DNA from: a bacterium
GTDB lineage: Bacteria; Armatimonadota; JACIXR01
NCBI GenBank assembly: GCA_014360495.1
Contig: JACIXR010000003.1
Coordinates: 124,001-188,000, forward strand
DNA: 64,000 nucleotides
Reading direction: 5' to 3'
This document shows, one piece after another, positions 43,982 to 52,872 of this stretch; within the stretch, counting starts at the first letter, position 1, and each line of letters starts with the position of its first letter. The notes beneath the pieces are model-generated. The model saw only the letters and a program-made list of their open reading frames with translations. It was not told where the DNA came from and searched no databases. The translations under genes were made by a program, and so were the position numbers.

Positions 43982-45922
43982 TCATATTTTCAATACCTTT
44001 ACTTCCTTCTTAGCTAATATTATATCCCTTTCTCCGCTGAAGGTTAACCCCTTTCCGCTTTCTAAGTCTATAGCCCTCTCAAAATCTCCCAAAAGAGTTC
44101 CTTCTACTGTCTCCCAGGAATGATTGACCAACCAAATAAGGGTATCACTTCCCTGCCTTAAAACTTCCATCTCAACGTATGGGTTTGTGAAATCAATGGG
44201 GAAGTCTATTCCCGCTTCCAATGCCATTGCTTTATAAAACCTCCATAAGAGCGATGTTTTGTTCGCCTCCGGCTTCTCGCTGAGGTAAAGCTCAAGTGGA
44301 AAGGCGGAGAAGAATATCTTCCCCTTGCCCACTCTATTGATAACTATGGCGGGGTTGCCTTCCTCATCTATGGCAATCACCTCGGCTGACTTGGGAACCA
44401 AGGGGCAAAACGCGCTGTTAAAGGGGGAAGCTGAAGGAGTGAAATTGAAGACTTCCCCATCCTCTATCCCTGGCATAGATTTTACGAAACTGATTGTTAA
44501 ATCAGAGGCTGGGATATCAGGTATTCCGTATCTGAGCTTATGGCTACAGCCGGTTAGGCGTTCAAAGTTGTGTATCCAGGGCTGATATCTATAGGAGAAA
44601 TAAACTGTGCCTCCTTTTTCAGCGAAGCTATAGAGCGCCTCCCAGCTGGGCGCTGTGAGCATCGGCAAGGAAGGAAGAATGAGGAGCTTGGCTCCCTCAG
44701 GGAAGCGGACTTCCTTCCGCAATTCAATATCATAGGGTATATCGGAGATAATAGGCTCCTCACGCCAAAAGCCCGTTGTTATTTTAGCCATCTTGGCCGT
44801 TGTAAATGCTTGAAGAAATATCCTATTCGTCAACCCTTTGTCCATCCAGGAGAATGGGTAGGGATTGAAATAGAAAGAGGGGACGAGGATATAAGCCTCG
44901 GGCGTGGGGATTTCCAAACTGGAAAGGTCTAACTTCTCCAATAGGGAGGAGAATCTCTTGAATTCAAGGGCAACTGGCTTTTCCGATTTATCGGAGCGAG
45001 TTACTCCGAAAAGCATCTCAAAGGGATGATGGGAGTATGGTCTTTGATAAGGGAGGTTGAAATCGCTATAGCACCAACCCAGACACCCACACCCTCCGTT
45101 AATCAAGACAGAGTGGAAAGTTGTCCTATAGTAATCCGCTTGATGTTCCTCTGAGCAGTGGGCATTTGAACAACCAAATTCCTCCAAAAGAACGGGCAAT
45201 CCCCAAGTTTTAGCCAGCTGCATAAGCATTGCGGGGATAAACGAGTGGCGAAGGGAATCAATCTCCGAGGGATAGGAATGGGGTCCAAAGAAGTCCAGGA
45301 CTTTGGAAAGGTCATCCAAATTAAAGCCATTATCGTCTCCGCTGAGGTACCAGCAACCATCACCAGTAGAAATCGGACGTGTTGGGTCTATCTGCCTAAT
45401 TGCTTCGCACATCGTTTTCACCCAAACATAGCCTATATCCCTCGTCGTATTCCCTCCATAGAGAGGAATCTCGTTTGAGAGAAGCCAACCTACAATCGCC
45501 TCTTCGTCCTTGAAGCGAGAAACTATCCCTTGAATATAAGCTATTTCCTGACGAATCATCCAAGGGTCGGTGTAAAAATTCCTCCCTTCCCTCCAGGGCA
45601 CATCCCAATTTTCCCCGGACATATGCCCCACGAAGAACGAAGGAAATGTGTAGATTCCTTCTTCCTTGCAGAGCTGAAGGAATTCCCCGAAGCGCCTCAG
45701 CATCTCCTCATCAAGTTCCCCTGGACGAGGCATAAAGTCGGGCATATAGATGAATGAACGAATTGTGTTCATGCCCAATGACTTCATCTGCCTTATTTCA
45801 TCCCTCACCTTTTCCTTATCCCATTTACGCCACATCAAAGGACCAGCGTCTCTCGCCCAGTAGTTGACACCTAAAAGATATAAGGGTTTTCCGTTTTTCT
45901 TGAGCAGATTCAATTTCTCCAT
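43982..45922 (-). CDS. GH5-like glycoside hydrolase with GH42-type accessory domain
   Basis: This protein of about 646 residues has no signal peptide. The N-terminal barrel has G-V-N-Y-W near residue 16, the acid/base motif L-L-S-N-E-I-P near 150 and the nucleophile-type motif L-L-E-E-F-G near 247, as in GH5 (mannanase-like) and related clan A enzymes. The second half resembles the amidotransferase-like and beta domains that follow GH42 barrels. The open frame reaches 45937, but GTG there is inside the AGGAGGTG ribosome site, so ATG 45922 is chosen. It follows fabF after a short gap and may supply oligosaccharides for the GH38 enzyme. Confidence 0.78.
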   Translation of the reverse strand: MEKLNLLKKNGKPLYLLGVNYWARDAGPLMWRKWDKEKVRDEIRQMKSLGMNTIRSFIYMPDFMPRPGELDEEMLRRFGEFLQLCKEEGIYTFPSFFVGHMSGENWDVPWREGRNFYTDPWMIRQEIAYIQGIVSRFKDEEAIVGWLLSNEIPLYGGNTTRDIGYVWVKTMCEAIRQIDPTRPISTGDGCWYLSGDDNGFNLDDLSKVLDFFGPHSYPSEIDSLRHSFIPAMLMQLAKTWGLPVLLEEFGCSNAHCSEEHQADYYRTTFHSVLINGGCGCLGWCYSDFNLPYQRPYSHHPFEMLFGVTRSDKSEKPVALEFKRFSSLLEKLDLSSLEIPTPEAYILVPSFYFNPYPFSWMDKGLTNRIFLQAFTTAKMAKITTGFWREEPIISDIPYDIELRKEVRFPEGAKLLILPSLPMLTAPSWEALYSFAEKGGTVYFSYRYQPWIHNFERLTGCSHKLRYGIPDIPASDLTISFVKSMPGIEDGEVFNFTPSASPFNSAFCPLVPKSAEVIAIDEEGNPAIVINRVGKGKIFFSAFPLELYLSEKPEANKTSLLWRFYKAMALEAGIDFPIDFTNPYVEMEVLRQGSDTLIWLVNHSWETVEGTLLGDFERAIDLESGKGLTFSGERDIILAKKEVKVLKI

Positions 45923-45945
45923 CTTGGTATAATTCACCTCCTATT

Positions 45946-47187
45946 TTATTCAAACCTCTTGGCTACGAGGGTTACATTGTGCCCTCCAAATCCAAAGGAA
46001 TTGGACATTATAACATCAACTTTCGTTTCCCTTGCTTTATTCGGCACATAATCCAAATCGCAGTCGGGGTCAGGATATTCGTAATTTATCGTGGGATGGA
46101 TTATGTTGTCCCTTATGCTTAAAAGGGAAACGACAAACTCAACCGCACCAGCAGCGCCAAGCAGGTGTCCAATCATAGATTTGGTTGAGGAGATGGGGAT
46201 TTCGTAAGCCCTTTGCCCGAAAACCTTCTTTATTGCCAATGTCTCGGTTGCGTCGTTCAATTGGGTGGATGTTCCGTGGGCGTTTATATAATCAACATCC
46301 TCCTTGCTTATCCCCGCATCCTTCAGAGCGAACTCCATAGAGAGGACGGCACCTTTTCCGTTTGGCTCGGGTGCTGTAATATGATAGGCATCGCAGGATA
46401 ATCCATAGCCCAGCAGCTCGGCGTAAATTCTCGCTCCTCTCTTTTTCGCGAACTCCATCTCCTCAACAATCACAACTCCCGCCCCTTCAGAGAGGACAAA
46501 GCCATCCCTTTTAGCGTCAAATGGACGGGAGGCTTTCTCTGGTTCATCGTTTCTCGTTGAGAGCGCCCTCATCGAACAGAAGCCGGCTAAAGCGAGGGGT
46601 GTTACACAGGCTTCGCTACCACCAGCGATTACCACCTTTGCTCTTTCCTCCCTTATCAATCTTAGAGCCTCCCCAATGGCATTTGCTCCACTGGCGCAGG
46701 CGCTCACCGTGGCATAGTTCGCCCCCATGGCTTTAAAGGCTATCGCTATGTGAGCAGCCGCCATATCGGAGATCAGCATAGGGATGAAGAAGGGACTCAC
46801 CCTATTCGGTCCCTTTTCAAGGAAAATCCTATGCTGCTCCTCCCAAGTTGCTATCCCCCCTATTCCGCTTCCCATAATTACGGCCACCTCTTCCGGCTTC
46901 AGCCTCTCCATCTCAAGACCAGCATCGGCAAGCGCCATCTTCGCCGCCGCAACGCTGAATTGAGCGAAGCGGTCCATCCTCCTTACTTCCCTTTTATCTA
47001 TATACTCCTCAGGATTGAAATCCCTCACCTCACCGCCTATCTGACTGCTAAAGGCGCTCGCATCAAAGAAGGTTATCTGACTTATACCGCTTTCTCCCTT
47101 CAATAACCTCCGCCAGTTTTTATCTACCCCTACCCCTAACGGAGTTAGAAGGGATAAGCCAGTGATGACCGCCCTTTTTGAGGGCAT
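45946..47187 (-). CDS. fabF: 3-oxoacyl-[ACP] synthase II FabF
   Basis: This 413-residue thiolase-fold enzyme elongates acyl-ACP with malonyl-ACP. The catalytic triad is visible: Cys in V-S-A-C-A-S-G near 164, His in N-A-H-G-T-S-T near 304, and His in M-I-G-H-L-L-G-A-A-G near 341. The start lies 3 bases after the acpP stop. It is the last fatty-acid gene in transcription order of the rpmF-plsX-fabH-fabK-fabD-fabG-acpP-fabF block. Confidence 0.97.
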   Translation of the reverse strand: MPSKRAVITGLSLLTPLGVGVDKNWRRLLKGESGISQITFFDASAFSSQIGGEVRDFNPEEYIDKREVRRMDRFAQFSVAAAKMALADAGLEMERLKPEEVAVIMGSGIGGIATWEEQHRIFLEKGPNRVSPFFIPMLISDMAAAHIAIAFKAMGANYATVSACASGANAIGEALRLIREERAKVVIAGGSEACVTPLALAGFCSMRALSTRNDEPEKASRPFDAKRDGFVLSEGAGVVIVEEMEFAKKRGARIYAELLGYGLSCDAYHITAPEPNGKGAVLSMEFALKDAGISKEDVDYINAHGTSTQLNDATETLAIKKVFGQRAYEIPISSTKSMIGHLLGAAGAVEFVVSLLSIRDNIIHPTINYEYPDPDCDLDYVPNKARETKVDVIMSNSFGFGGHNVTLVAKRFE

Positions 47188-47190
47188 TAT

Positions 47191-47430
47191 CTATTCCTTT
47201 TGAAGACGGGACTGGATGTAATTTATCGTGTCCTCAATTGTTCTTATTTTCTCCGCATCCTCATCCGGTATTTCTATATCAAATTCCTGCTCCAGCTCCA
47301 TAACGAGGTCCATCACATCTAAAGAGTCGGCGCCGAGGTCTTCAAATGTCGTTTCAAGGGTGACTTCCTCCGGATTGACATTCAGTCTCTCAGCAACTAT
47401 GTTTTTCACTCTTTCCGCGATATCGGTCAT
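47191..47430 (-). CDS. acpP: Acyl carrier protein
   Basis: This 79-residue acidic four-helix protein has the phosphopantetheine attachment motif A-D-S-L-D-V-M-D near residues 34-41 (Ser in DSL). It carries growing acyl chains for the fab enzymes on both sides. The ATG overlaps the stop of a 38-residue zinc-ribbon gene (TAATG), so their translation is coupled. It is followed by fabF after 3 bases. Confidence 0.97.
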   Translation of the reverse strand: MTDIAERVKNIVAERLNVNPEEVTLETTFEDLGADSLDVMDLVMELEQEFDIEIPDEDAEKIRTIEDTINYIQSRLQKE

Positions 47431-47546
47431 TATTTTTTCACCTCCACTTTTTCAAAGGAATTCTGCGCTCCGCACTGGGAGCACTTCTTGGGCTTGCATC
47501 TGGCTTCCTTTTCTGCTCCGCATTCCTTGCATTTCCAGGTTGCCAT
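47430..47546 (-). CDS. 38-residue rubredoxin-like zinc-ribbon protein
   Basis: This small ORF encodes 38 residues with two CxxC knuckles (C-K-E-C near 6-9 and C-S-Q-C near 22-25) separated by a basic segment with another Cys (R-C-K-P-K-K). ATG follows AATAAGGAGG with good spacing. The stop overlaps the acpP ATG (TAATG). The arrangement fits a small metal-binding protein translated with acpP. Such short Cys-rich proteins occur elsewhere next to fatty-acid genes, but no function is assigned. It is too short for ordinary gene finders, so it may be missed in annotations. Confidence 0.78.
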   Translation of the reverse strand: MATWKCKECGAEKEARCKPKKCSQCGAQNSFEKVEVKK

Positions 47547-47594
47547 TGCATCTACCTCCTTATTAGTTGATTCAAAAGGTCAATAAATATTTAA

Positions 47595-48338
47595 CTACAT
47601 AGCCATACCGCCGTCAACCCGAATTATCTCTCCCGTTATATATGAAGCATCCTCTGAGCAGAGAAAAGCAACCACTCCAGCAACATCTTCGGGCTGACCG
47701 GGACGCCCTAATGGAACCTGCTTTAACATCTCTTCCCTTACATCCTGAGGTAGCCTTTCAGTCATCTCCGTCTGAATGTATCCGGGAGCAACCGCGTTGA
47801 CGGTTATATTCCTTCCCGCTAATTCCCTGGCAGAAGATTTCGTGAAGCCTATTATGCCCGCCTTGGCTGAGGCATAATTTGCCTGCCCCACATTCCCCCT
47901 TAACCCTATAACGGAGGAGATGTTCACTATCCTTCCAAACCTCTGCCTCATCATATGCCTTATTACAGCCCTCGTGCAAAGGAAAACACTCTTTAGGTCA
48001 ACCGCTATCACTTTGTCCCACTCCTCTTCGCTCATCCGCAAGAGCAAGCTATCCTTTGTTATTCCCGCATTATTGATTAGAAAATCAACCCTGCCAAAAT
48101 TCTTAATCGTTTCCTCCACCATGGAATTTACATCCCCTTCCTTCGCCACATCAGCGGAAATGGCTATTGCCTTCACTGAATATTTGCTTCTTATTTCCTC
48201 CGCTGTCCGCTCCGCCGCCTCCTTGTCTATATCACATACCACGACATCCGCCCCCTCTGAAGCCAGCCTCTCCGCTATAGCCTTTCCAATTCCCCTTCCA
48301 GCTCCCGTTATTATCGCAACTTTCCCTTCAAATCTCAT
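47595..48338 (-). CDS. fabG: 3-oxoacyl-[ACP] reductase FabG
   Basis: This short-chain dehydrogenase of about 247 residues reduces 3-oxoacyl-ACP with NADPH. It has T-G-A-G-R-G-I-G near residue 12, N-N-A-G near 87, the catalytic S-S (I-S-S-V-I-G) near 139, and Y-A-S-A-K near 152. ATG 48338 lies about 9 bases after AAGGAGG; the earlier in-frame ATG 48359 sits before that site and is rejected. It lies 7 bases after fabD and 48 bases before the small zinc-ribbon gene. Confidence 0.96.
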   Translation of the reverse strand: MRFEGKVAIITGAGRGIGKAIAERLASEGADVVVCDIDKEAAERTAEEIRSKYSVKAIAISADVAKEGDVNSMVEETIKNFGRVDFLINNAGITKDSLLLRMSEEEWDKVIAVDLKSVFLCTRAVIRHMMRQRFGRIVNISSVIGLRGNVGQANYASAKAGIIGFTKSSARELAGRNITVNAVAPGYIQTEMTERLPQDVREEMLKQVPLGRPGQPEDVAGVVAFLCSEDASYITGEIIRVDGGMAM

Positions 48339-48345
48339 CTTAATT

Positions 48346-49257
48346 CTACCTCCTTCCATTTAGAAATTCCTCCAGCGTGCTCATATCTCCTATATTGAAA
48401 ACAGTTGCGTCAGGTAATATCCTCTTCACGAGATTAGTCAATACTTTGCCCGGACCGACCTCGAGGAAAAAGTTGACTTCTTTCCCAATCAATCTCACGC
48501 TTTCCTCCCACCGCACCGGGCTCACCATTTGAACCTTCAAAGCCTCCTTGAGCTCCTCGCCCTTTATCACTGGCTTAGCAAAGGCATTGCAGACAATGGG
48601 AATTGAGCTATCCCGAAAATCAAATTTCTCCAGCTCACTTTTGAATCTCTTATTAGCTTCCGTCATCAAAGGAGAATGAAAGGCACCGCTAACAGCAAGC
48701 TGAACACATCTCGCTCCCTTAGCCTCCGCCTTCCTCGCTGCCTCCTCAACAGCCTCCCTTTCCCCGGATATAACTATTTGCTGAGGGGAATTATAATTGG
48801 CTATCACACAAATTCCCTCAACACTTTTCACGACTTCCTCTAATTCCTCCCTTCCCAACCTCATAACAGCGACCATAGTCCCCTCTTTCATTTCCTCCAT
48901 ATATTCCCCCCTCTTTTTTACTAACCTAAGAGCTTCTTGGAAGGTAAGGACACCACCCACAACAAGTGCTGTGTATTCGCCGAGGCTGTGTCCCGCCAAA
49001 TATCTCGCTCTAAGGGGAGGAAGAAGCCTCCATATAGCTACGCTGAGGGTAAGGATTGCTGGCTGAGCGATTGATGTCCTCCTCAACTCTTCCTCTGGAC
49101 CATAAAAGCAGAAACTCGTTAAATCAAACCCCAATACCTCGTTAGCTATTCCGAATATCTCCCTAACCTCACTGTATCCCTCATAAAGTTCCTTCCCCAT
49201 ACCAACATATTGAGAACCCTGTCCAGGGAAAAGAAGAGCTACTTCCCTTTCAAGCAT
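48346..49257 (-). CDS. fabD: Malonyl-CoA:ACP transacylase FabD
   Basis: This protein of about 303 residues loads malonate onto ACP. It has the L-F-P-G-Q-G-S-Q block (residues 9-16), the catalytic serine in G-H-S-L-G near 90-94, and a His in V-S-G-A-F-H-S-P near 200. The preferred ATG 49257 overlaps the fabK stop (ATGCTTGA); the open frame also allows GTG 49269. It lies between fabK and fabG, which is usual for this cluster. Confidence 0.96.
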   Translation of the reverse strand: MLEREVALLFPGQGSQYVGMGKELYEGYSEVREIFGIANEVLGFDLTSFCFYGPEEELRRTSIAQPAILTLSVAIWRLLPPLRARYLAGHSLGEYTALVVGGVLTFQEALRLVKKRGEYMEEMKEGTMVAVMRLGREELEEVVKSVEGICVIANYNSPQQIVISGEREAVEEAARKAEAKGARCVQLAVSGAFHSPLMTEANKRFKSELEKFDFRDSSIPIVCNAFAKPVIKGEELKEALKVQMVSPVRWEESVRLIGKEVNFFLEVGPGKVLTNLVKRILPDATVFNIGDMSTLEEFLNGRR

Positions 49258-50206
49258 CGCGCTCACCATATTTTTTATACAAATTAGCTAAAAGCTCCTC
49301 TGCCTCTGTTATTATATCTTGTATTATCTGCTTAACCGGCTTAATGTCCTTTATCAACCCGCTTATCTCTCCTGCCATAACAGAACCATATTCCACATCT
49401 CCATCAACAGCAGCCGCTCTCAATCTCCCTCTACCCAACTCCTCCAACTCCTCCGGTGGGGCACAGCGAGACTCCAATTCCTCAAATTTTCTTGTAAGCT
49501 TATTTCTTATGCATCTAACGGGATGTCCAGTTGGACGCCCTGTCACAACCGTGTCTCTATCCCTTGCCTTAATTATCGCTTCCTTATAGGCGGGATGGAC
49601 TGTGCACTCGGTTGAGCATACAAACCTCGTTCCCATCTGTACACCCTCTGCGCCAAGAGCGAAGGCGGCGAGAAATCCTCTCCCATCTGCAATTCCTCCC
49701 GCTGCAATCACCGGTAGGGAGACGGCATCAACAACCTGGGGAAGCAAAGCGAATGTGGAAACCTCCCCAATGTGCCCTCCGGATTCGCTTCCCTCGGCAA
49801 TCAGAGCATCAACGCCGATTCTCTCCAAACGGATTGCGAGGGCTACGGAGGCAACAACGGGAATCACCTTTATCCCCGCTGATTTCAAATCGGGGATATA
49901 AACCCCAGGATTGCCCGCTCCCGTCGTTATAACAGCTGGTCTCTCCTCCAAAATTACCTTCATCTGCTCCTCAACGAACTCCGACATAAGCATTATGTTG
50001 ACACCAAAGGGTTTATTTGTTAGGGAACGAGCTTTCCTGATTTCCTCCCTCAAAATCTCGCCAGGCATACCACCAGCTCCAATTATTCCCAAGCCTCCTG
50101 CCTCTGAAACTGCTGCCGCCAGTTCAGCTGTTGCCACCCAGGCCATACCACCTTGCAGAATTGGATATTCTATGCCTAAAAGCTCACAAACTCTCGTCCT
50201 GAACAT
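49250..50206 (-). CDS. fabK: Enoyl-[ACP] reductase II FabK (flavoprotein)
   Basis: This 318-residue FMN-dependent barrel of the nitronate monooxygenase/FabK family reduces the enoyl-ACP double bond. Family blocks are Y-P-I-L-Q-G-G-M-A-W-V-A near residue 14-25, G-S-E-S-G-G-H-I-G near 138-146 (the His is important in FabK) and A-A-G-G-I-A-D-G-R-G near 168. Its place between fabH and fabD supports FabK over nitronate monooxygenase. No fabI is present in the window. It starts 7 bases after fabH. Confidence 0.93.
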   Translation of the reverse strand: MFRTRVCELLGIEYPILQGGMAWVATAELAAAVSEAGGLGIIGAGGMPGEILREEIRKARSLTNKPFGVNIMLMSEFVEEQMKVILEERPAVITTGAGNPGVYIPDLKSAGIKVIPVVASVALAIRLERIGVDALIAEGSESGGHIGEVSTFALLPQVVDAVSLPVIAAGGIADGRGFLAAFALGAEGVQMGTRFVCSTECTVHPAYKEAIIKARDRDTVVTGRPTGHPVRCIRNKLTRKFEELESRCAPPEELEELGRGRLRAAAVDGDVEYGSVMAGEISGLIKDIKPVKQIIQDIITEAEELLANLYKKYGERDA

Positions 50207-50213
50207 CTTCCCC

Positions 50214-51194
50214 TCACCACCTTATAAGATAAGCGCCCCAAGTTAGTCCCGCGCCAAAGCCAACCAGCATCACATAATCTCCGCTTTTGATTCTTCCCTG
50301 CTCCAAAGCCTCATAAAGGGCGAGGGGTATAGAGGCGGCGGAAGTGTTTCCGTAGCGTTGAACATTGACGAAGAATTTCTCCTCGGGTATTCCCAGATTT
50401 CTTGCTGCTGTGTTTATTATACGGATATTTGCTTGATGAGGAATAAACAAGCTTATCTCCTCCTTTGTTATATTCGCCTTCTCCAAGACGGAAAGAACCG
50501 CGTCCTCTATCACCCTGACAGCTAAGCGAAAGACCTCTGGACCGTTGAGCTTCATATAATGGAGACGCTCCTCTACCGTCTTATGAGAAGCGGGATTTCT
50601 TGAGCCACCAGCGGGGATAAGCAAATCATCCACACGGGAGCCATCGGAACGCAAATAGAAATTTAACAATTCCCCTTGTCCTTTATAAATGGATACGACA
50701 GCTGCGCCAGCTGCATCGCCGAATAGGATGCAGGAAGACCTATCCTGCCAATCCGTTACTTTGGATAGAACATCGCTTCCTACAACGAGGACATTCTCGT
50801 AAACGCCCGTCGCCACATACCCATAAGCAACCGATAAGGAATAAATGAAGCCAGTGCATCCCGCCTCAATGTCCATTGCTCCTGCTTTTCTCGCTCCTAA
50901 TCTATCCTGCAGGATACAGGCTGTAGCGGGGAAGGGATAGTCAAAAGTTACACCGCAGACGATTATCAAATCCAAGTCCTCGGGCTCAATTTTAGCCCTC
51001 TCTAAAGCTACCTTGGCTGCCTCAAAGGCTAAGTCAGAGGAAGCTTGCCAATCCTCTGCGATTCTCCTTTCCTTTATACCCGTTCGGGTGGTAATCCACT
51101 CATCAGTAGTATCAACCATTTTCTCCAAATCCTTATTAGTTAAAATCCTTTGTGGAACATAGGCACCAACTCCGTCTATTCCTACCCTTCTCAT
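50214..51194 (-). CDS. fabH: 3-oxoacyl-[ACP] synthase III FabH
   Basis: This 326-residue initiating condensing enzyme joins acetyl-CoA to malonyl-ACP. The triad is Cys in D-I-E-A-G-C-T-G near 113, His in F-I-P-H-Q-A-N near 250 and Asn in Y-G-N-T-S-A-A near 281. The start follows an AAGGAG site. It follows plsX after 7 bases, the common rpmF-plsX-fabH order. Confidence 0.97.
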   Translation of the reverse strand: MRRVGIDGVGAYVPQRILTNKDLEKMVDTTDEWITTRTGIKERRIAEDWQASSDLAFEAAKVALERAKIEPEDLDLIIVCGVTFDYPFPATACILQDRLGARKAGAMDIEAGCTGFIYSLSVAYGYVATGVYENVLVVGSDVLSKVTDWQDRSSCILFGDAAGAAVVSIYKGQGELLNFYLRSDGSRVDDLLIPAGGSRNPASHKTVEERLHYMKLNGPEVFRLAVRVIEDAVLSVLEKANITKEEISLFIPHQANIRIINTAARNLGIPEEKFFVNVQRYGNTSAASIPLALYEALEQGRIKSGDYVMLVGFGAGLTWGAYLIRW

Positions 51195-51201
51195 CCTCCA
51201 A

Positions 51202-52155
51202 TCAACTCCTTTCGGCGGAAAGAGCGGAAATTATTTTGCCTATCATATCCATCTCCACTGCCTCCTTTGCCACAAGTATAGCCTGCCTTATCGCTTTCGC
51301 CCTTGACCTCCCATGGCTCTTAATCAATATATGTGGGACGCCAAGTATGGGCGCCCCACCATACTCAGCGTAATCAAAATAAGGTATCAACTTCCCCACA
51401 TCCATTCCCAGCTCCTTTATATAATAGAGGGCGAGCTGGGCTAAACCCTCACTGCTCTTGAGAACGACATTGCCCACGAATCCATCACAAACCACTACAT
51501 CTACTTTACCGCTGAATATGTCCTTGCCCTCCACATTTCCGATGAAATTAAGAGATGATTTTTCCAAAAGCTGATATGCTGATGTTGTCAATCTGTTCCC
51601 CTTGCCCGTTTCCTCACCGATATTCAATAATCCGATGCGTGGATTTTGGATATGGAGAATTTGGGAAGCATATATATTTCCCATGATAGCGAAGTGAAGG
51701 AGGTGTTCGGGCTTGCAATCCACATTCGCCCCTGCGTCAAGGAGAAGAAATCTACCACCTATACAGGGCATAGGGGCAGCGATTGCGGGACGAGAAATTC
51801 CCTTTATTTTCCCCCAAGTTAGGAGGGAACCGAGCACCGCTGCCCCAGTATGACCAGCGGTAATTACCGCCTGCGCCCTCCCTTCCTTTACAGCCCTTAA
51901 AGCCACCATCAGGGAAGAGTCCTGCTTTTTCCTCACAACTGTGGGCTTTTCCTCCACACTTATCGTTTGAGAGGCAGGTAAAATCTCTATGCCCTCCCCT
52001 CCCTCTATCTCTTTCTCCAGGAGGGAGGGCTCTCCAACGAGTATTATTCGTAAATTCTCATCAAGTGAAAGGGCTTCCTTCGCCCCTTTAATGATCTCAC
52101 TCGGGGCGAAATCGCCCCCCATAGCGTCAACCGCTATGGAAATCTTCTCCTTCAC
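51202..52155 (-). CDS. plsX: Acyl-ACP:phosphate acyltransferase PlsX
   Basis: This 317-residue enzyme makes acyl phosphate from acyl-ACP, the first step of phosphatidic acid synthesis. The N-terminal A-V-D-A-M-G-G-D-F-A-P (residues 8-18), S-L-M-V-A near 80, T-G-A near 103 and the C-D-G-F-V-G-N near 222 are family signatures. The GTG start overlaps the rpmF stop (GTGA). It is coupled to rpmF and followed by fabH. Confidence 0.96.
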   Translation of the reverse strand: MKEKISIAVDAMGGDFAPSEIIKGAKEALSLDENLRIILVGEPSLLEKEIEGGEGIEILPASQTISVEEKPTVVRKKQDSSLMVALRAVKEGRAQAVITAGHTGAAVLGSLLTWGKIKGISRPAIAAPMPCIGGRFLLLDAGANVDCKPEHLLHFAIMGNIYASQILHIQNPRIGLLNIGEETGKGNRLTTSAYQLLEKSSLNFIGNVEGKDIFSGKVDVVVCDGFVGNVVLKSSEGLAQLALYYIKELGMDVGKLIPYFDYAEYGGAPILGVPHILIKSHGRSRAKAIRQAILVAKEAVEMDMIGKIISALSAERS

Positions 52156-52340
52156 TTCTCCTTAACTTCTTCCAGGACGAGGTTCCCCTTATAGTAGCCA
52201 CAGGAAGGACATACGCGATGAGCCTGCTTCAAGGCGTGGCAATGGGGACAAATGGAAATTCCTCCCCAATTAAGGGATAACCATCTCGCCTTCCTATGGG
52301 CTGTCCTTGAGTGAGAGAAACGCCTCTTCGGATTAGCCAA
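52152..52340 (-). CDS. rpmF: 50S ribosomal protein L32
   Basis: This 62-residue basic protein begins with the L32 motif M-A-N-P-K-R-R-F-S-H-S-R-T (residues 1-13). A zinc ribbon follows, with C-P-H-C near 32-35 and C-P-S-C near 46-49. It belongs to the zinc-binding L32 form. It sits between the DUF177 gene, whose stop it overlaps by 8 bases, and plsX. This DUF177-rpmF-plsX order is conserved in many bacteria. Confidence 0.96.
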   Translation of the reverse strand: MANPKRRFSHSRTAHRKARWLSLNWGGISICPHCHALKQAHRVCPSCGYYKGNLVLEEVKEK

Positions 52341-52872
52341 CTCTCATACCTCCTTTTTTCTTGTATTCTAATAGTTTCTGCCAGCGGGGGTCGACCTTTT
52401 TACCGCTACATTCACACTCTCCCTCGTTTAAATTCTTGCCACAATAAGGGCACAACCCTTTGCAATCGGGAGAGCAAAGGGGCGCCAAGGGAAGAGCCAA
52501 TATTATATTTTGGCGTAAAAGCTCCGTTAAATCAAGAACATAACCCTCAAAAATTGAGCGGATATCCTCGTCGTCCGTTAACAAATTGCCCTTAGTGTCA
52601 AGCATCAAATCCTGACGCGTATAAGCTTCCTGGAAGGAGAACTCCAAAGGGAAGGGAAACCTTTTCAAACAACGGACGCATTCCGCCATAATAGTGGTCT
52701 TAAATTCCCCTTCAATGACAATAGACCTGTTCGTATTGGAGAATTTGAAATCCGCGACCACGGGTTCTAAGAGCTCCACTCCCTCCACTTCTATGTTCTC
52801 CTCCAAGTGAAAGGGAATCACCGCCCCAGGGGATTTTATCAGTTCAGATAGGTCAAGTTTCATTTTAAACAC
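52333..52872 (-). CDS. yceD: DUF177 (YceD-like) 23S rRNA accumulation protein
   Basis: This 179-residue protein has the family's C-V-R-C block near residue 68-71, and a C-terminal metal-like cluster (L-C-S-P-D-C-K-G-L-C-P-Y-C-G near 131-144, then C-E-C). DUF177/YceD proteins are associated with 23S rRNA in E. coli and plants, but their molecular role is not settled. It is linked to rpmF by overlap and overlaps the ackA stop by 8 bases. Confidence 0.92.
   Translation of the reverse strand: MFKMKLDLSELIKSPGAVIPFHLEENIEVEGVELLEPVVADFKFSNTNRSIVIEGEFKTTIMAECVRCLKRFPFPLEFSFQEAYTRQDLMLDTKGNLLTDDEDIRSIFEGYVLDLTELLRQNIILALPLAPLCSPDCKGLCPYCGKNLNEGECECSGKKVDPRWQKLLEYKKKGGMRVG

Noticed and set aside
44570-44932. 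120-codon plus-strand ORF opposite the GH5-like gene
   Set aside because: It is antisense to a strong coding frame with catalytic motifs and has no independent support.
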